From contig JABXKD010000001.1 of NCBI GenBank assembly GCA_013375475.1, positions 1 through 64,000 on the forward strand: DNA of 64,000 bases, written 5' to 3'. This document shows positions 25,851-35,700 of the stretch, one piece after another (the stretch's first letter is position 1; each line of letters starts with the position of its first letter). The notes under the pieces were generated by a model that was not told where the DNA came from, did not search any database, and was given only the letters and a program-made list of their open reading frames with translations. The stretch comes from Promethearchaeota archaeon. Its GTDB lineage: Archaea > Asgardarchaeota > Lokiarchaeia > Sigyniarchaeales > SOKP01. The position numbers and the translations under genes are program-made.

Positions 25851-27374
25851 TCAGAGTTCTTTGAACATTTTTAGAATACAATTTCGCGTTCCCGCAACCA
25901 CTCCTGCAACTCCACCACCGGATTCACTTTGTGCTCCAATATACCATAATCCTTGAATCGGAGTCCGATGAGGTGGATTCTGCTGGTTCATAATTGGAGC
26001 TAAACCTCCAAAACTATGTTTTTCAACGAAAATGCGAGATTTAAAATCCAAAGGAGTCATAATTATTTCTGTTTTTGAGCGTTCTCGGAGACCAGGAATA
26101 ATTTTTTCGGCTTCTATAAGGAGTTTATCAGCGAGTTCTTCCCTACGTGAATTCCAATTGCCTTTGCTAAGTACATAGGGAGCAATTGTGTAAACGGTAA
26201 TAGCTTGATGCCCTAGTGGAGCCATTTCAGGTGAGTGCAATGAAGGTATATATATTAGAAATCCTTGTTTTCCATCGTGAAAATCACCAGACCTACAACG
26301 ATCAACTGCACCTTCAATGTCGTATGTACCATAATAGTAGCATAAGGCTGCACGTTGGTGTGGTGTCGGATCAAAATCTATACCCAGATGAACCATTAAC
26401 ACGGACTCCATGTGAACTAAATTTTCAACACTCTTTACGAATTCTGATGGTAGGTTTTCTTTTCCTATTAAACTGAAGAATATTTTGTGAGCCCCACCAC
26501 TTGCGATTATTATATCTGCAGATTTTTCTTCTCCGTTTCTTAATTTAATCCCAATTGCTTTATTGTTTTCTATTAAAATCTCTTCAACTAAACTATTTGT
26601 ATGAATTTTTCCTCCATTATCTTTAATGTATTCTGCAAACGCATTTACTAACTGTTCACATCCATTTTGTATATAATGATAAATAGGTAATTTGCCACCT
26701 TTAATTTTTTTAGGAATACGTTTATCAAAAGCAGTCTCGATATTTGATAAGGGCACTCCCAATCCTGGGAACTCACTTGGTTTTACAACGAAATCAGCAA
26801 GGATCCCCATAAAAACCGCTTTTAATTTTGGTTCATCAAAAAAAGAATCCATTATATCGGCAGCACTTTTATCCCTGTATTTCTTAACTTTCAGAAATTT
26901 AGGAAAAATCTTTAACTTCAACCAAATAGCTTCTAAACCTTTTGCCCTTTCTAACCGAGTGTTAATAGCCATAAGGGTCATTACTTGGTCATAGTAGCGA
27001 TAATATCTGTCTAATCCCTTACTTTCGGATGGAAATAACTGTTTAAAGTATTCTCTTCGCCAATACTTTCCTTTATAATCTTTTGGTCTCCAAATCTCAA
27101 AATCAGGAAGAATTTGGCCTCGATCCTCTTGAATTATTCTTATCTTATCAGAAATCCCTAATTCAGCTAAGACTAATCCAAGCTTTTCGTCGGGAGCCAA
27201 ACCTTCTAACAAAAGAGGTCCAATATCCCAAGAATACCCATCCTTATGAATGGTGGCAGTTACACCTCCAATTTCTGAAAATTGTTCATAGATTGTTACA
27301 TCATAGCCTTCACGACATATATAAGCTGCAGCAGTAAGTCCGGCTAAGCCGGAACCAATAACAATGACTTTCAT
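25851..27374 (-). CDS. CrtI-like FAD-dependent oxidoreductase (phytoene desaturase/retinol saturase family)
   Basis: The dinucleotide fold IGSGLAGLTAAAYI (Gly7, Gly9, Gly12) is followed by an acidic strand end (TIYEQ) and GGVTATIHKDGYSWDIGP, the FAD-binding start of the CrtI/CrtH/RetSat group. Near the C-terminus GLWYIGAQSESGGGVAGVVAGTRN supplies the second FAD contact. The length of 507 is right. Members desaturate, isomerise or saturate polyenes. In an archaeon the substrate could be an isoprenoid, but the sequence does not tell. It is divergent from the KDPG aldolase gene. Confidence 0.87.
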   Translation of the reverse strand: MKVIVIGSGLAGLTAAAYICREGYDVTIYEQFSEIGGVTATIHKDGYSWDIGPLLLEGLAPDEKLGLVLAELGISDKIRIIQEDRGQILPDFEIWRPKDYKGKYWRREYFKQLFPSESKGLDRYYRYYDQVMTLMAINTRLERAKGLEAIWLKLKIFPKFLKVKKYRDKSAADIMDSFFDEPKLKAVFMGILADFVVKPSEFPGLGVPLSNIETAFDKRIPKKIKGGKLPIYHYIQNGCEQLVNAFAEYIKDNGGKIHTNSLVEEILIENNKAIGIKLRNGEEKSADIIIASGGAHKIFFSLIGKENLPSEFVKSVENLVHMESVLMVHLGIDFDPTPHQRAALCYYYGTYDIEGAVDRCRSGDFHDGKQGFLIYIPSLHSPEMAPLGHQAITVYTIAPYVLSKGNWNSRREELADKLLIEAEKIIPGLRERSKTEIIMTPLDFKSRIFVEKHSFGGLAPIMNQQNPPHRTPIQGLWYIGAQSESGGGVAGVVAGTRNCILKMFKEL

Positions 27375-27437
27375 AATTTTAAATCTCCAATTTTTTTAAT
27401 ATTCAAAAAAGTTTAAAGAAATTAAAATATTTTTAAA

Positions 27438-28118
27438 ATGAATACGAAAAATTTAACCGCGAGTCGCTTGTTAATGGATGTTATTAAAGAATTAGGTAAA
27501 TTGAGATTAGTTCCAGTAGCTGTAATAGAAGAATCGAAAATGGCTATACCTTTAGGAAACGCGTTAATAGAAGCAGGATTACCAGTTGTTGAAGTAACAT
27601 TTCGAACTGTTGAAGCCGCAGAATCTATCTCGTTATTGAAAAAAGAATTTCCAGAACTAATAATAGGGGCTGGAACAGTTCTATCAATAGAACAAGTTAA
27701 AGCAGCTGTAGATGCTGGTTCTAAATTCATTGTTACTCCTGGTTTTAATCCAACTATAGTCGATTTTTGTATAGAAAAAAATATTACCATAGTGCCGGGA
27801 ATTAATAATCCTTCTTTTATTGAATGGGGATTAGAAAGGGGACTTTATTTCTTCAAATTTTTTCCAGCTGAACTCTCGGGAGGAATAAAAATGCTAAATG
27901 CATTTTCTGGTCCGTATCCCACAGCCCGATTCATGCCAACAGGCGGAATAAACGATAGGAACTTGACGGATTATCTTAAGTTAAAAAATGTTATAGCCTG
28001 CGGAGGAAGCTGGATTGTAAAAAAAGATTTAATATCTTCGGGAAATTTTGAAGAAATAAAAACATTGACAAAAAGTGCCCTTTCACTTATAAAATCAGAA
28101 TTGGGTAATATCGAATAA
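27438..28118 (+). CDS. eda: KDPG/KHG aldolase
   Basis: Class I aldolase that splits 2-keto-3-deoxy-6-phosphogluconate into pyruvate and glyceraldehyde 3-phosphate and also acts on 4-hydroxy-2-oxoglutarate. Glu52 (VEVTFRT), Arg56 and Schiff-base Lys140 (FFKFFPAE) keep exactly the spacing of Glu45, Arg49 and Lys133 in the E. coli enzyme. GAGTV and PTGGIN are also present. At 226 residues it is slightly longer than usual. It implies an Entner-Doudoroff-like or hexuronate route; no dehydratase or KDG kinase gene is next to it, though an FGGY kinase lies 3 kb away. Confidence 0.93.
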   Translation: MNTKNLTASRLLMDVIKELGKLRLVPVAVIEESKMAIPLGNALIEAGLPVVEVTFRTVEAAESISLLKKEFPELIIGAGTVLSIEQVKAAVDAGSKFIVTPGFNPTIVDFCIEKNITIVPGINNPSFIEWGLERGLYFFKFFPAELSGGIKMLNAFSGPYPTARFMPTGGINDRNLTDYLKLKNVIACGGSWIVKKDLISSGNFEEIKTLTKSALSLIKSELGNIE

Positions 28119-28154
28119 ATAATTATTCAAATTATAGAGTAGAAATTAAAGATT

Positions 28155-29189
28155 TTACCAGCGCCAGTAAATGTCTTCAGCGTGTCCTAACATATTTTCA
28201 ATCTTGAGTCTTTCTCCATTATCCAGAACTACTTCTCCAGAGTATAATCCATGAAGCAAGGAAGAATTTAAATAGATCAATCCAAAATTGAGTTTTTCTC
28301 TATGAGGGATGATTGGATCTAAAGTCATATTAAATCGATCATCGTTGCTCGTGAACTTCCAAGGTTTAGTAGGATCTCGATCTTCGTGATGGAATTCTAC
28401 TTCATCAATTTTATGTGCTTTACCATCGTAAAAAATGATGTTTTCGGTGTGAGTAGATAAATCTCCGAAACCGTATCCAATATTGAAAGCGACAGGAACA
28501 CCATCAACGAGCCCACAACCAGAACCCCATAACCAATGAGTCCTATACGGCCATATTCCACGCCCCCAATCCATGAGTCCAAACGAAGTTTCAGGTTTGA
28601 ATGAATATGATTTATCTCCAATTGTAAGAGATCCTTCTGCTGCCATATAATTAATCTTATGATTATAATAGAATAATCTTGGGTCTTCTTTATAACCAGT
28701 CACAACAACGGTATTATCAGCTTTGGAATCATCTTGTAGAACAATTTTTCCCTTTATACCTTTTTCTTGAAAAGAAGGATCGTCAATAGTCAGTACTCTT
28801 GTATTCTTTTCTCTTGAAATTGTAGCTTTGAATTTTTTAGTAGGAAATTCAATTTCACTTTCTTCCAATGAATTTAGGGGGAGGAGCTTTGATTTTGTAA
28901 GAAATTTCATTAAACTATTGCCATCTCTTTTTTTTTCTTTAAAGTCTAACCATACATAACTCATTTGAGTTAAATATCCAATATCGCCCAATGTTAACTG
29001 AAACCCAAAGTCTTTATTCAAAACTGAAAAGTGATCCCATTCCTTAATACGGGACCAGCCTTTTCCAATTTTATCCTTATTGTATTTCAGTACCGGCTTT
29101 CTTGCCCATCCCCGTTGAACAAGGGAGCCATCATCGTTGAACAGATTAGACGATTCTGTTATCTCATTCTGATTATCCATAACATTCAC
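28155..29189 (-). CDS. DUF2804 family protein
   Basis: 344 residues matching the pattern of DUF2804 (PF10974): LVQRGWARKPVLKYN near the start, FGLMDWGRGIWPYRTHWLWG in the middle and WRW at the end. It is rich in Trp, Gly and Tyr and has beta-strand character, with no signal peptide. The function of the family is unknown; the aromatic-rich lipocalin-like look could suit binding of a hydrophobic ligand. It lies convergent with the aldolase gene and shares direction with the aminotransferase that follows. Confidence 0.82.
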   Translation of the reverse strand: MNVMDNQNEITESSNLFNDDGSLVQRGWARKPVLKYNKDKIGKGWSRIKEWDHFSVLNKDFGFQLTLGDIGYLTQMSYVWLDFKEKKRDGNSLMKFLTKSKLLPLNSLEESEIEFPTKKFKATISREKNTRVLTIDDPSFQEKGIKGKIVLQDDSKADNTVVVTGYKEDPRLFYYNHKINYMAAEGSLTIGDKSYSFKPETSFGLMDWGRGIWPYRTHWLWGSGCGLVDGVPVAFNIGYGFGDLSTHTENIIFYDGKAHKIDEVEFHHEDRDPTKPWKFTSNDDRFNMTLDPIIPHREKLNFGLIYLNSSLLHGLYSGEVVLDNGERLKIENMLGHAEDIYWRW

Positions 29190-29313
29190 CTTAATTTTGT
29201 TTTAGAATATGTATAATTCGAGTTTAGATATATTAAAGTTTATGATTTGTTACTGCCTACAGAGGCTTAATTTAATTAAAAAATAAGAATTTTAATTTTG
29301 GCAGAGAAAAAAT

Positions 29314-30711
29314 TTAGGCAATTTTTTGACAAATATTGTCTATTTTTTGAACCGTCTCGTCGATTATCTCGTCAGAATGGAGAATACACATGTAAAATCG
29401 ACTTCCTGCGACAGAAATTATTTCCTGATCTACTAAAGCTGCTCCCATGTGTTCCATAAACTTTTTCCTTAATGGAAGTTGTCCTACTTGATCGGGGATG
29501 TCAAAACTCAATCCAAATAGGCACGATGTATGAAAATGAACTGTACCGCCTAAATTGTATGAAAACCATGGTAGTTCGTGTTTTTCGAACACTTTATTTA
29601 AACCATTCGCTAAGCGAGCTCCTGCTTTACCAGCTTTTTCTGTTGCGCCAGTTTCTTCAACTAATTTAATAGCATGATATGCAGCAGCACAAGTTAAAGG
29701 ATTTGCTGCTAAAGTTCCACCACTATAAGCTCTTTTACCACCACCAACTCCTGCTGCACAAAATTTCATATATTCTTCTTTACCCCCAATAGCTGCAGCG
29801 GAGGGATACCCATGTCCAACAATTTTACCAAATACGGATAAATCCGGCTCATAACCATAATAAGCTTGACCACCACCCATATGCAATCTAAAAGCACACA
29901 CAACTTCATCGGAAATCAAAAGAGTTTTATTTTCATGGCAAAGTTCTTCCACTTCTTTATTAAATCCTGGTCTAACTGGATTTGCTCCAGATTCACCTCC
30001 CATAGGCTCAATTATGACGGCAGCAACTTTTCGTTTGTCCTTAAACATTTGTCGTAATGTTTCGATATCGTTTGGAGGACAAGAATCGGTAAATTTAAAT
30101 ATGTTCTTAGGAATTCCATGTGACTCTAACAGCTTTGTTCCGGGTACGTGCATATCGTAAACTAATTGATCTGACCACCCATGGTAACTACCCCCTATTT
30201 TAATTATCCACTTACGATTAGTAGCAACTCTAGCTATTCTTATAGCAAGCATATCTGCTTCTGTACCTGTTTGAAGCCACCTTATAATTTCACAAGAAGG
30301 GAAATGTTTTTGTAGTTGTTCTGCCGCAAGATATTCGTATTCATGAGTTATCCCATGACAAGGTCCAATCTCCCGGATAACTTCAATAATCTTTTCTGTC
30401 AAAACGGGATGATTATGTCCAAGAATGATAGGTCCTCCGTCCATTAGATAATCCGTTAAGATAACATCGTCGATAGTTTCCATGTAGCAATCAAAAACTC
30501 GTTTACTTTCTAAGGGAAAAGGATAATTAAAAGCGAGGTTATGTTCAACTCCTCCCGGTATGATCTTCCTCGCTCTTTCAAAAGCCTTCTTAGATTTAGC
30601 GTGGTTCTTTTCGTATCTTTCAAGGATTCCATTCAATTCTTCAGATTTGAACTTGCTAATAGGCAAATTCACAATATTTTTAATTTTAGCTAATTTTTCC
30701 TCATAATCCAT
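29314..30711 (-). CDS. Class III PLP aminotransferase (glutamate-1-semialdehyde aminomutase-like)
   Basis: Fold type I PLP enzyme. Seen are GPIILGHNHPVLTEKI, the LQTGTEADMLAIRIARVATN phosphate/PLP contact, LLISDEVVCAFR with the Asp for the pyridine nitrogen, and VFGKIVGHGYPSAA with the Schiff-base Lys. YSGGTLAANPLTCAAA follows. The layout is closest to the HemL/aspartate aminotransferase family group, with an N-terminal extension of about 35 residues. No haem genes are nearby, so a role in tetrapyrrole synthesis is doubtful, and an amino-sugar or beta-amino-acid aminotransferase is possible. Confidence 0.85.
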   Translation of the reverse strand: MDYEEKLAKIKNIVNLPISKFKSEELNGILERYEKNHAKSKKAFERARKIIPGGVEHNLAFNYPFPLESKRVFDCYMETIDDVILTDYLMDGGPIILGHNHPVLTEKIIEVIREIGPCHGITHEYEYLAAEQLQKHFPSCEIIRWLQTGTEADMLAIRIARVATNRKWIIKIGGSYHGWSDQLVYDMHVPGTKLLESHGIPKNIFKFTDSCPPNDIETLRQMFKDKRKVAAVIIEPMGGESGANPVRPGFNKEVEELCHENKTLLISDEVVCAFRLHMGGGQAYYGYEPDLSVFGKIVGHGYPSAAAIGGKEEYMKFCAAGVGGGKRAYSGGTLAANPLTCAAAYHAIKLVEETGATEKAGKAGARLANGLNKVFEKHELPWFSYNLGGTVHFHTSCLFGLSFDIPDQVGQLPLRKKFMEHMGAALVDQEIISVAGSRFYMCILHSDEIIDETVQKIDNICQKIA

Positions 30712-31070
30712 TAAACATCATCAACTAATACCATAATTTCCTTAATTAGAATATAAGAAGCAACACTAATTAACTTAATTAGATAAGCTTTCGATTGAAA
30801 ATTAAATTTGCCTTTTGTTGTCTTTAACTTATAATCTAAATAAGAAAACTGATATTAGTATGGAACCTACTTTCTTAATTGTTTTTGAGTTTGAGATTAC
30901 CTCTACACCTCTGCAATAAATCTGAAGAATAGATACCTTAACCCTTATCTGAGCAAAGAAATGATAATACTTAAAATATTTATATTTATGGGTTTTTTAC
31001 AGTTTTATCAACCGGCTGCAATCCATTGTTGAAATAATCTTTATTTACCTTAACAACATTTATATTAAAT
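30712..31070. other. Divergent promoter region
   Basis: 359 bases between two divergent genes, the aminotransferase and the FGGY kinase. A TATA-like AATATTTATATT lies near 30977 on the kinase side. No open frame, repeat or RNA-like structure was noticed. Confidence 0.4.
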
Positions 31071-32696
31071 ATGTCAGACTCAGAAAAAAAATACATTCTT
31101 GCGATAGATCATGGCACGGGAGGACCTAAGACCGCTATAGTCTCAACCCATGGTGAAGTTATTGATTGGGCATTTCAAGAAGTTCCTTTACATGTAGAAA
31201 AGGGAGGGGGGGTTGAACAAGACCCAAATGATTGGTGGAATGCCATTCTGAAAACATCAAAAAAGGTTATAGATAATGGGCTCGTCTCAGTTAGAGATAT
31301 TGTGGGGGTTTCTAATACGAGTCAGTGGAGCGGCACAGTACCTTTAGATAAGAATGGAAATCATTTAATGAATTCGATAATTTGGATGGATACGCGAGGA
31401 GCTCCATATATCAAAGATGTTTATAAAGGTTTAATAAAATTCTCTGGAATGAATATACTCAAAGCGTTAAAATGGGTAAAAAGAACCGGTGCAGCTCCTG
31501 GTTTAAGCGGTAAAGATCCAATAGCACATATGTTATTAATAAAGCACGAATATCCTGAAATTTTTGAAAAAACTTACATGTTTTTGGAACCACAAGACTA
31601 TATAAATCTTAAATTATCTGGTAAGTTTGCTTCTTCTTACACAACTATAGGAGCACATTGGTTAACAGATATAAGAAAGATCAATAACATAAAATATTCT
31701 AAAAAGCTAATTAAAATGTGCAAATTAGATCAGAATAAATTACCCTCTGAATTAGTAAATTCTACTGACATTCTTGGGCAAATAACAAACGAAGTTGCTA
31801 ACGAATTAGGATTGGAAAAGAATGTTAAAGTTATAGCAGGAGCTCCTGATCTTGCAACCGCTGCAATTGGATCGGGTGCCGTTAAAAACTACGATACACA
31901 TATTTATATTGGCACGAGTGACTGGGTAATTTGCCACGTACCCTTTAAAAAGACAGATATTTTCCATGGTATTGGAACAATTTTATCTGGAATCCCTGGT
32001 AGATATTTTGCAATTAATGAACAAGAAATTGCTGGAGGAGCATTATCATTTCTAAGGGATAAAATTCTATATCATAAAGATGAATTGTTAAGAGAAGAAG
32101 CTGTGCCAGATGTCTATAAAATTTTCGATAGGATGGTAGAAAATGTGCCTGCTGGTTCAAACAATCTTATTTTTACCCCTTGGCTTATTGGAGAAAGATC
32201 ACCTGTAGATGATCACACGGTTAGAGGTGGATTTTATAACCTCTCTTTAGAAATGTCAAGAGAGCATTTGATTAGAGCTATATTTGAAGGTGTCGCTTAT
32301 AATATAAATTGGGTATTTATTTATCTTGAGAAACTTATCCAAAAAACGAAAATGAAAGAGACTCCAGGAATGACAAAAAAAGACATTATAATACCAGATG
32401 TAAGCATGATTGGTGGCGGGGCTACTAGTAATATCTGGTGTCAAATATTTGCGGATGTTCTCAACAGAACTGTCAAGCAAGTAAAAGATCCTATTCAAGC
32501 AAACGCTCGTGGAGCTGCTTTTATTGCTTCAGTAGGTCTAGGCTACCTTACATGGGATCAAATCCCTGAATTAATCCAATACTCAAATATTTTCAAACCT
32601 AATCCAGAAAATAGAGCGATTTACGATAAGCTCTTTAGTGAATTCACAAACATTTACAAAATTATGAAAAAAACATATAAACGATTAAACGAATAA
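31071..32696 (+). CDS. FGGY-family carbohydrate kinase (xylulokinase-like)
   Basis: ASKHA-fold sugar kinase. Segments in order are AIDHGTGGPKTAIVSTHGE (phosphate 1), QDPNDWWNA, VSNTSQWSGTVPLDKNG and IIWMDTRGAPY, then GAPDLATAAIGSG, YIGTSDWVICH (phosphate 2) and MIGGGATSNIWCQIFADVLN (adenosine site). The length of 541 is at the upper end. It would phosphorylate a ketose or polyol such as xylulose or glycerol; the sugar is not certain. Together with the GPH symporter and KDPG aldolase it suggests uptake and use of sugars or sugar acids. Confidence 0.9.
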   Translation: MSDSEKKYILAIDHGTGGPKTAIVSTHGEVIDWAFQEVPLHVEKGGGVEQDPNDWWNAILKTSKKVIDNGLVSVRDIVGVSNTSQWSGTVPLDKNGNHLMNSIIWMDTRGAPYIKDVYKGLIKFSGMNILKALKWVKRTGAAPGLSGKDPIAHMLLIKHEYPEIFEKTYMFLEPQDYINLKLSGKFASSYTTIGAHWLTDIRKINNIKYSKKLIKMCKLDQNKLPSELVNSTDILGQITNEVANELGLEKNVKVIAGAPDLATAAIGSGAVKNYDTHIYIGTSDWVICHVPFKKTDIFHGIGTILSGIPGRYFAINEQEIAGGALSFLRDKILYHKDELLREEAVPDVYKIFDRMVENVPAGSNNLIFTPWLIGERSPVDDHTVRGGFYNLSLEMSREHLIRAIFEGVAYNINWVFIYLEKLIQKTKMKETPGMTKKDIIIPDVSMIGGGATSNIWCQIFADVLNRTVKQVKDPIQANARGAAFIASVGLGYLTWDQIPELIQYSNIFKPNPENRAIYDKLFSEFTNIYKIMKKTYKRLNE

Positions 32697-32718
32697 AAAT
32701 AAAAAAAATTTAAAAAAA

Positions 32719-34578
32719 TTAACCTTTTATTTCCTTTCCCTTTTCCAATTTTGCTATGTCTTTTTCTTGAAGATCTCTTCTTTGTACTTTTCCAGTCATA
32801 CTTACGGGAAGACTCCGGACAACTTCAATTAATCTTGGGCTTTTCCATTTTGCCATGTTTTCTAAGCACCACTTCTTTATGTCTTCAATCTCCACATTTT
32901 TACCGACTTTATATCCTTTTTTAAGCGTAATCCATGCCTTAACTTTCTCTCCAGTAGATTCGTCTGGTAGTCCAGCAACAGCAACTTCGTCAATTATAGG
33001 ATGATGTCCCATTAAATCTTCTACTTCTTTTGGAAAAACGGAATGTCCTGAAACTTTAATTAAAGATTTCTTTCTATCTCTTATTTCACAGAAACCGTGT
33101 TCGTCCATGAATCCAATATCTCCAGATAGTAGCCATCTCTTACCGTTCCACATTTTTAAGTTATCTTCTTGCTCTTTTTGTACTCCAAGGTAACCAAGCA
33201 TAATATGCGGACCTGCGATACAAATTTCACCAGTATGTTCTACTCCAAAATTATTTCTTTCAGGCGTACCATCGCAAATCGGTCCAGCTTCGAAATTATT
33301 TGAATCAAATATGGCCCAATCTACTCCTGGAACAGGTAAACCTAGTTTTCCTGTTTTGTTAGGTCCCCAAAAGGGTGCTATGCTAGTTACTGGCGAGGTT
33401 TCTGTTAATCCATAACCAACTCGTATTGGACAGAAGATCTCTTCAAACGGAACGCGTATATGATCGTGAAGTGGTCCAGCACCTTGTGAAGCATATTTCA
33501 ATTTCTCTGTAAAGCTGTATTTTTTCTTATATTCTTCAACTCCTACTTCATGAACGTAATCTGTTAATCTCTTGAATAGCATTTCTACTCCTACATACAT
33601 AATTCCTTGAGGGGCATCAAATTTATTAATTGTTTCTGATAAAACATCGTCTGGAGGCGGTTTGGGAAAGAGTAACATTTGCATTCCTAAGGACAAAGCT
33701 CCATTCATAACACAAGTTAACCCAAAACTATGGAAAAATGGAAGACTTCCAATTGTGATCATTCCCGGTTGTAGGTTGACCCAAGGTTTAATCATGTGTA
33801 AATTTGAAATAAGGTTCGCGTGACTGAGCATTGCTACTTTAGGAAGACCTGTTGTGCCTCCTGTCATCAAATAAACTGCGGGATCTTTCCAAGCATCTAT
33901 TTCAACTGAAATATCTTTTGGTTCAGTAGTTTCTATTATATCATTCATCCAATATATTTTATAATCTTCTGTTTCTTTCGGAATCTTGTCCTTTGCATTT
34001 GGTACTCCAAGTTTTTGGATTGTTTCATCATCAGCTGTGAAAAAATCAACAAAGTTGGAAGGAATAAGGTATTTTACGTCAGTTTTTGGTAGAATAGTAG
34101 CAGGCCCTGCTATGTAAAGCATATCCATTAAAACTAATACCTTCGCTTTTGTCATAGTTAGCGAGTGCAGTAATTCCATTGGTTTGTAAGTAGGATTAAT
34201 GCCTTGAGCGATTGCTCCTATATACATACAACCCATATAAGCTACAACAAAGTTTATTGAATTAGGGAGATCGATTGCTACTACATCTCCTTTTCTAATA
34301 CCTAATTTGTCGTATAGAAAGGTACCAAATTTTTTACCATATTCAAATAGAGTTCTTAGTTTTACTCGTTCCATGTATGGGCCATATACGAATACGCAAA
34401 TATCGTTATCCCAGATTCCAGAATCGTCAGCGGATTTTATAAAACCTTCCCACATAGGGAGCATTTCAATACCTTCAACATCTTTAAGTTGATGAGGAAC
34501 GCCTTCAGGCCAATATCCTCCAGTAAACCACACTTTGTTCTCATCAACCAAAAACTCTGGATCATTTAAACTCGTCAT
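32719..34578 (-). CDS. AMP-forming acyl-CoA ligase
   Basis: ANL-superfamily enzyme that activates a carboxylic acid with ATP and CoA. The P-loop is MTGGTTGLPKVAMLSH (motif A3), A5 is GYGLTETSPV, A7-A8 is LSGDIGFMDEHGFCEIRDRK followed by KSLIKVSGHSVFPKEVE, and A10 is MTGKVQRRDL with the catalytic Lys. At 619 residues it is of the long-chain acyl-CoA synthetase type. A fatty or branched acid is the probable substrate. The thiolase and MaoC hydratase at 60-62 kb could act in the same acid metabolism. Confidence 0.92.
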   Translation of the reverse strand: MTSLNDPEFLVDENKVWFTGGYWPEGVPHQLKDVEGIEMLPMWEGFIKSADDSGIWDNDICVFVYGPYMERVKLRTLFEYGKKFGTFLYDKLGIRKGDVVAIDLPNSINFVVAYMGCMYIGAIAQGINPTYKPMELLHSLTMTKAKVLVLMDMLYIAGPATILPKTDVKYLIPSNFVDFFTADDETIQKLGVPNAKDKIPKETEDYKIYWMNDIIETTEPKDISVEIDAWKDPAVYLMTGGTTGLPKVAMLSHANLISNLHMIKPWVNLQPGMITIGSLPFFHSFGLTCVMNGALSLGMQMLLFPKPPPDDVLSETINKFDAPQGIMYVGVEMLFKRLTDYVHEVGVEEYKKKYSFTEKLKYASQGAGPLHDHIRVPFEEIFCPIRVGYGLTETSPVTSIAPFWGPNKTGKLGLPVPGVDWAIFDSNNFEAGPICDGTPERNNFGVEHTGEICIAGPHIMLGYLGVQKEQEDNLKMWNGKRWLLSGDIGFMDEHGFCEIRDRKKSLIKVSGHSVFPKEVEDLMGHHPIIDEVAVAGLPDESTGEKVKAWITLKKGYKVGKNVEIEDIKKWCLENMAKWKSPRLIEVVRSLPVSMTGKVQRRDLQEKDIAKLEKGKEIKG

Positions 34579-34729
34579 TTTTTATCCTCTAATTTTTTTA
34601 AATAAATATTTTTAAAATTATATTAGGAAAACTTTCGATTAATTATAATATTTTTGATATACTATAGTATAATAATTTAACTTGATTTCAATTAAGAACA
34701 ACTTTAGTATCTTACTTATTTGATAATTT

Positions 34730-35587
34730 ATGGGGTTTAAAGATAAGCTTAAGAACGCGTTGGTAGGAATCCTAACCAATGAAGAATTATCAGCTCTTCC
34801 GAGAGGATTTCAAACCATTGGTGATGTAGCAATAATAAAACTAAATTCTATTTTGCTTGAAAAAAAAAATCTAATTGCTGAGAAATACTTAGAACTATTA
34901 CCAAGTATAAATTCCGTTTATTTGAACTCAGGAAGAGTAAAAGGACAGTTTAGAACTCCAGAAAAGATAGAATATTTAGTTGGTGTAGAAAATTCCGTTG
35001 TTAAACATAAAGAGCATGGAGTACTCTATAAATTTGATTTTACAAAAATAATGTTTAGTATGGGAAATCTCAGCGAGAGGAAATTTTTGGCAACTTTAGT
35101 AAAAGACGGTGAAACGATTGTTGATATGTTTGCTGGTATTGGTTATTTCTCTTTACCTATAGCTAAACACTCAAAACCTAAAAGGATTTATAGTATAGAG
35201 CTGAATCCAGAGTCTTTTAAGTATTTAACTGAGAATATCAAACTCAATCATTTTGAGGATATTATTATGCCAATTAATGGCGACAGTAAGGAAGAAGTAA
35301 TAGAGCTAAGCCAATCAGGAGTTAAAGCTGATCGCGTTATTATGGGTGTATTTCCTGCCCCAAAGGATTTCATAAGAGAAGCGTTAACCTTAACAAAAGT
35401 TGAAGGTACGGTTTATCATTATGAGGGGATTGTTGATAAGGAAAAGTACTTAGCTTTATTTGATGAGTTTAAAGAAATCGCGGAAACAAGCGATTTCAAA
35501 TGCGATCTTTTAGGTAAAAGATTTGTAAAAAGTTACGGACCTAGGTTATACCACGCTGTTTTTGATATAAAAGTATATAAAAAATGA
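34730..35587 (+). CDS. taw2: tRNA wybutosine-derivative enzyme Taw2 (Trm5-related)
   Basis: Trm5/TYW2 family. The N-terminal part (to about 100) carries the family's GDVAIIKL and NSVYLNSGRVKGQFR-like strands. FSMGNLSERKF is the form seen in TYW2/Taw2, where Trm5 has YWNSRL or similar. Motif I is DMFAGIGYFSLPIA, and DRVIMGVFPAPKDF replaces the NLP motif of Trm5. It should therefore transfer the aminocarboxypropyl group of S-adenosylmethionine to 4-demethylwyosine at position 37 of tRNA-Phe. A Trm5-like methyltransferase is the alternative. At 285 residues it is normal for archaea. Confidence 0.82.
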   Translation: MGFKDKLKNALVGILTNEELSALPRGFQTIGDVAIIKLNSILLEKKNLIAEKYLELLPSINSVYLNSGRVKGQFRTPEKIEYLVGVENSVVKHKEHGVLYKFDFTKIMFSMGNLSERKFLATLVKDGETIVDMFAGIGYFSLPIAKHSKPKRIYSIELNPESFKYLTENIKLNHFEDIIMPINGDSKEEVIELSQSGVKADRVIMGVFPAPKDFIREALTLTKVEGTVYHYEGIVDKEKYLALFDEFKEIAETSDFKCDLLGKRFVKSYGPRLYHAVFDIKVYKK

Positions 35588-35700
35588 TTTTAAAAATCAT
35601 AACCAATTTTTGATAAAAATAAATTTAAATTACTTTAATTGTGTTAAGTAAGTAATTACAATATCAATTAGAAAACTAACTGAATTTAAAGGTAGAGAAT

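Noticed and set aside
29314-30711. HemL for haem synthesis
   Set aside because: No haem genes are nearby and the neighbours are sugar-related; only the broader class III aminotransferase call is supported.
34730-35587. Trm5 (tRNA m1G37 methyltransferase)
   Set aside because: FSMGNLSER and the MGVFPAP segment match Taw2/TYW2 better than the NLP motif of Trm5; kept as an alternative only.
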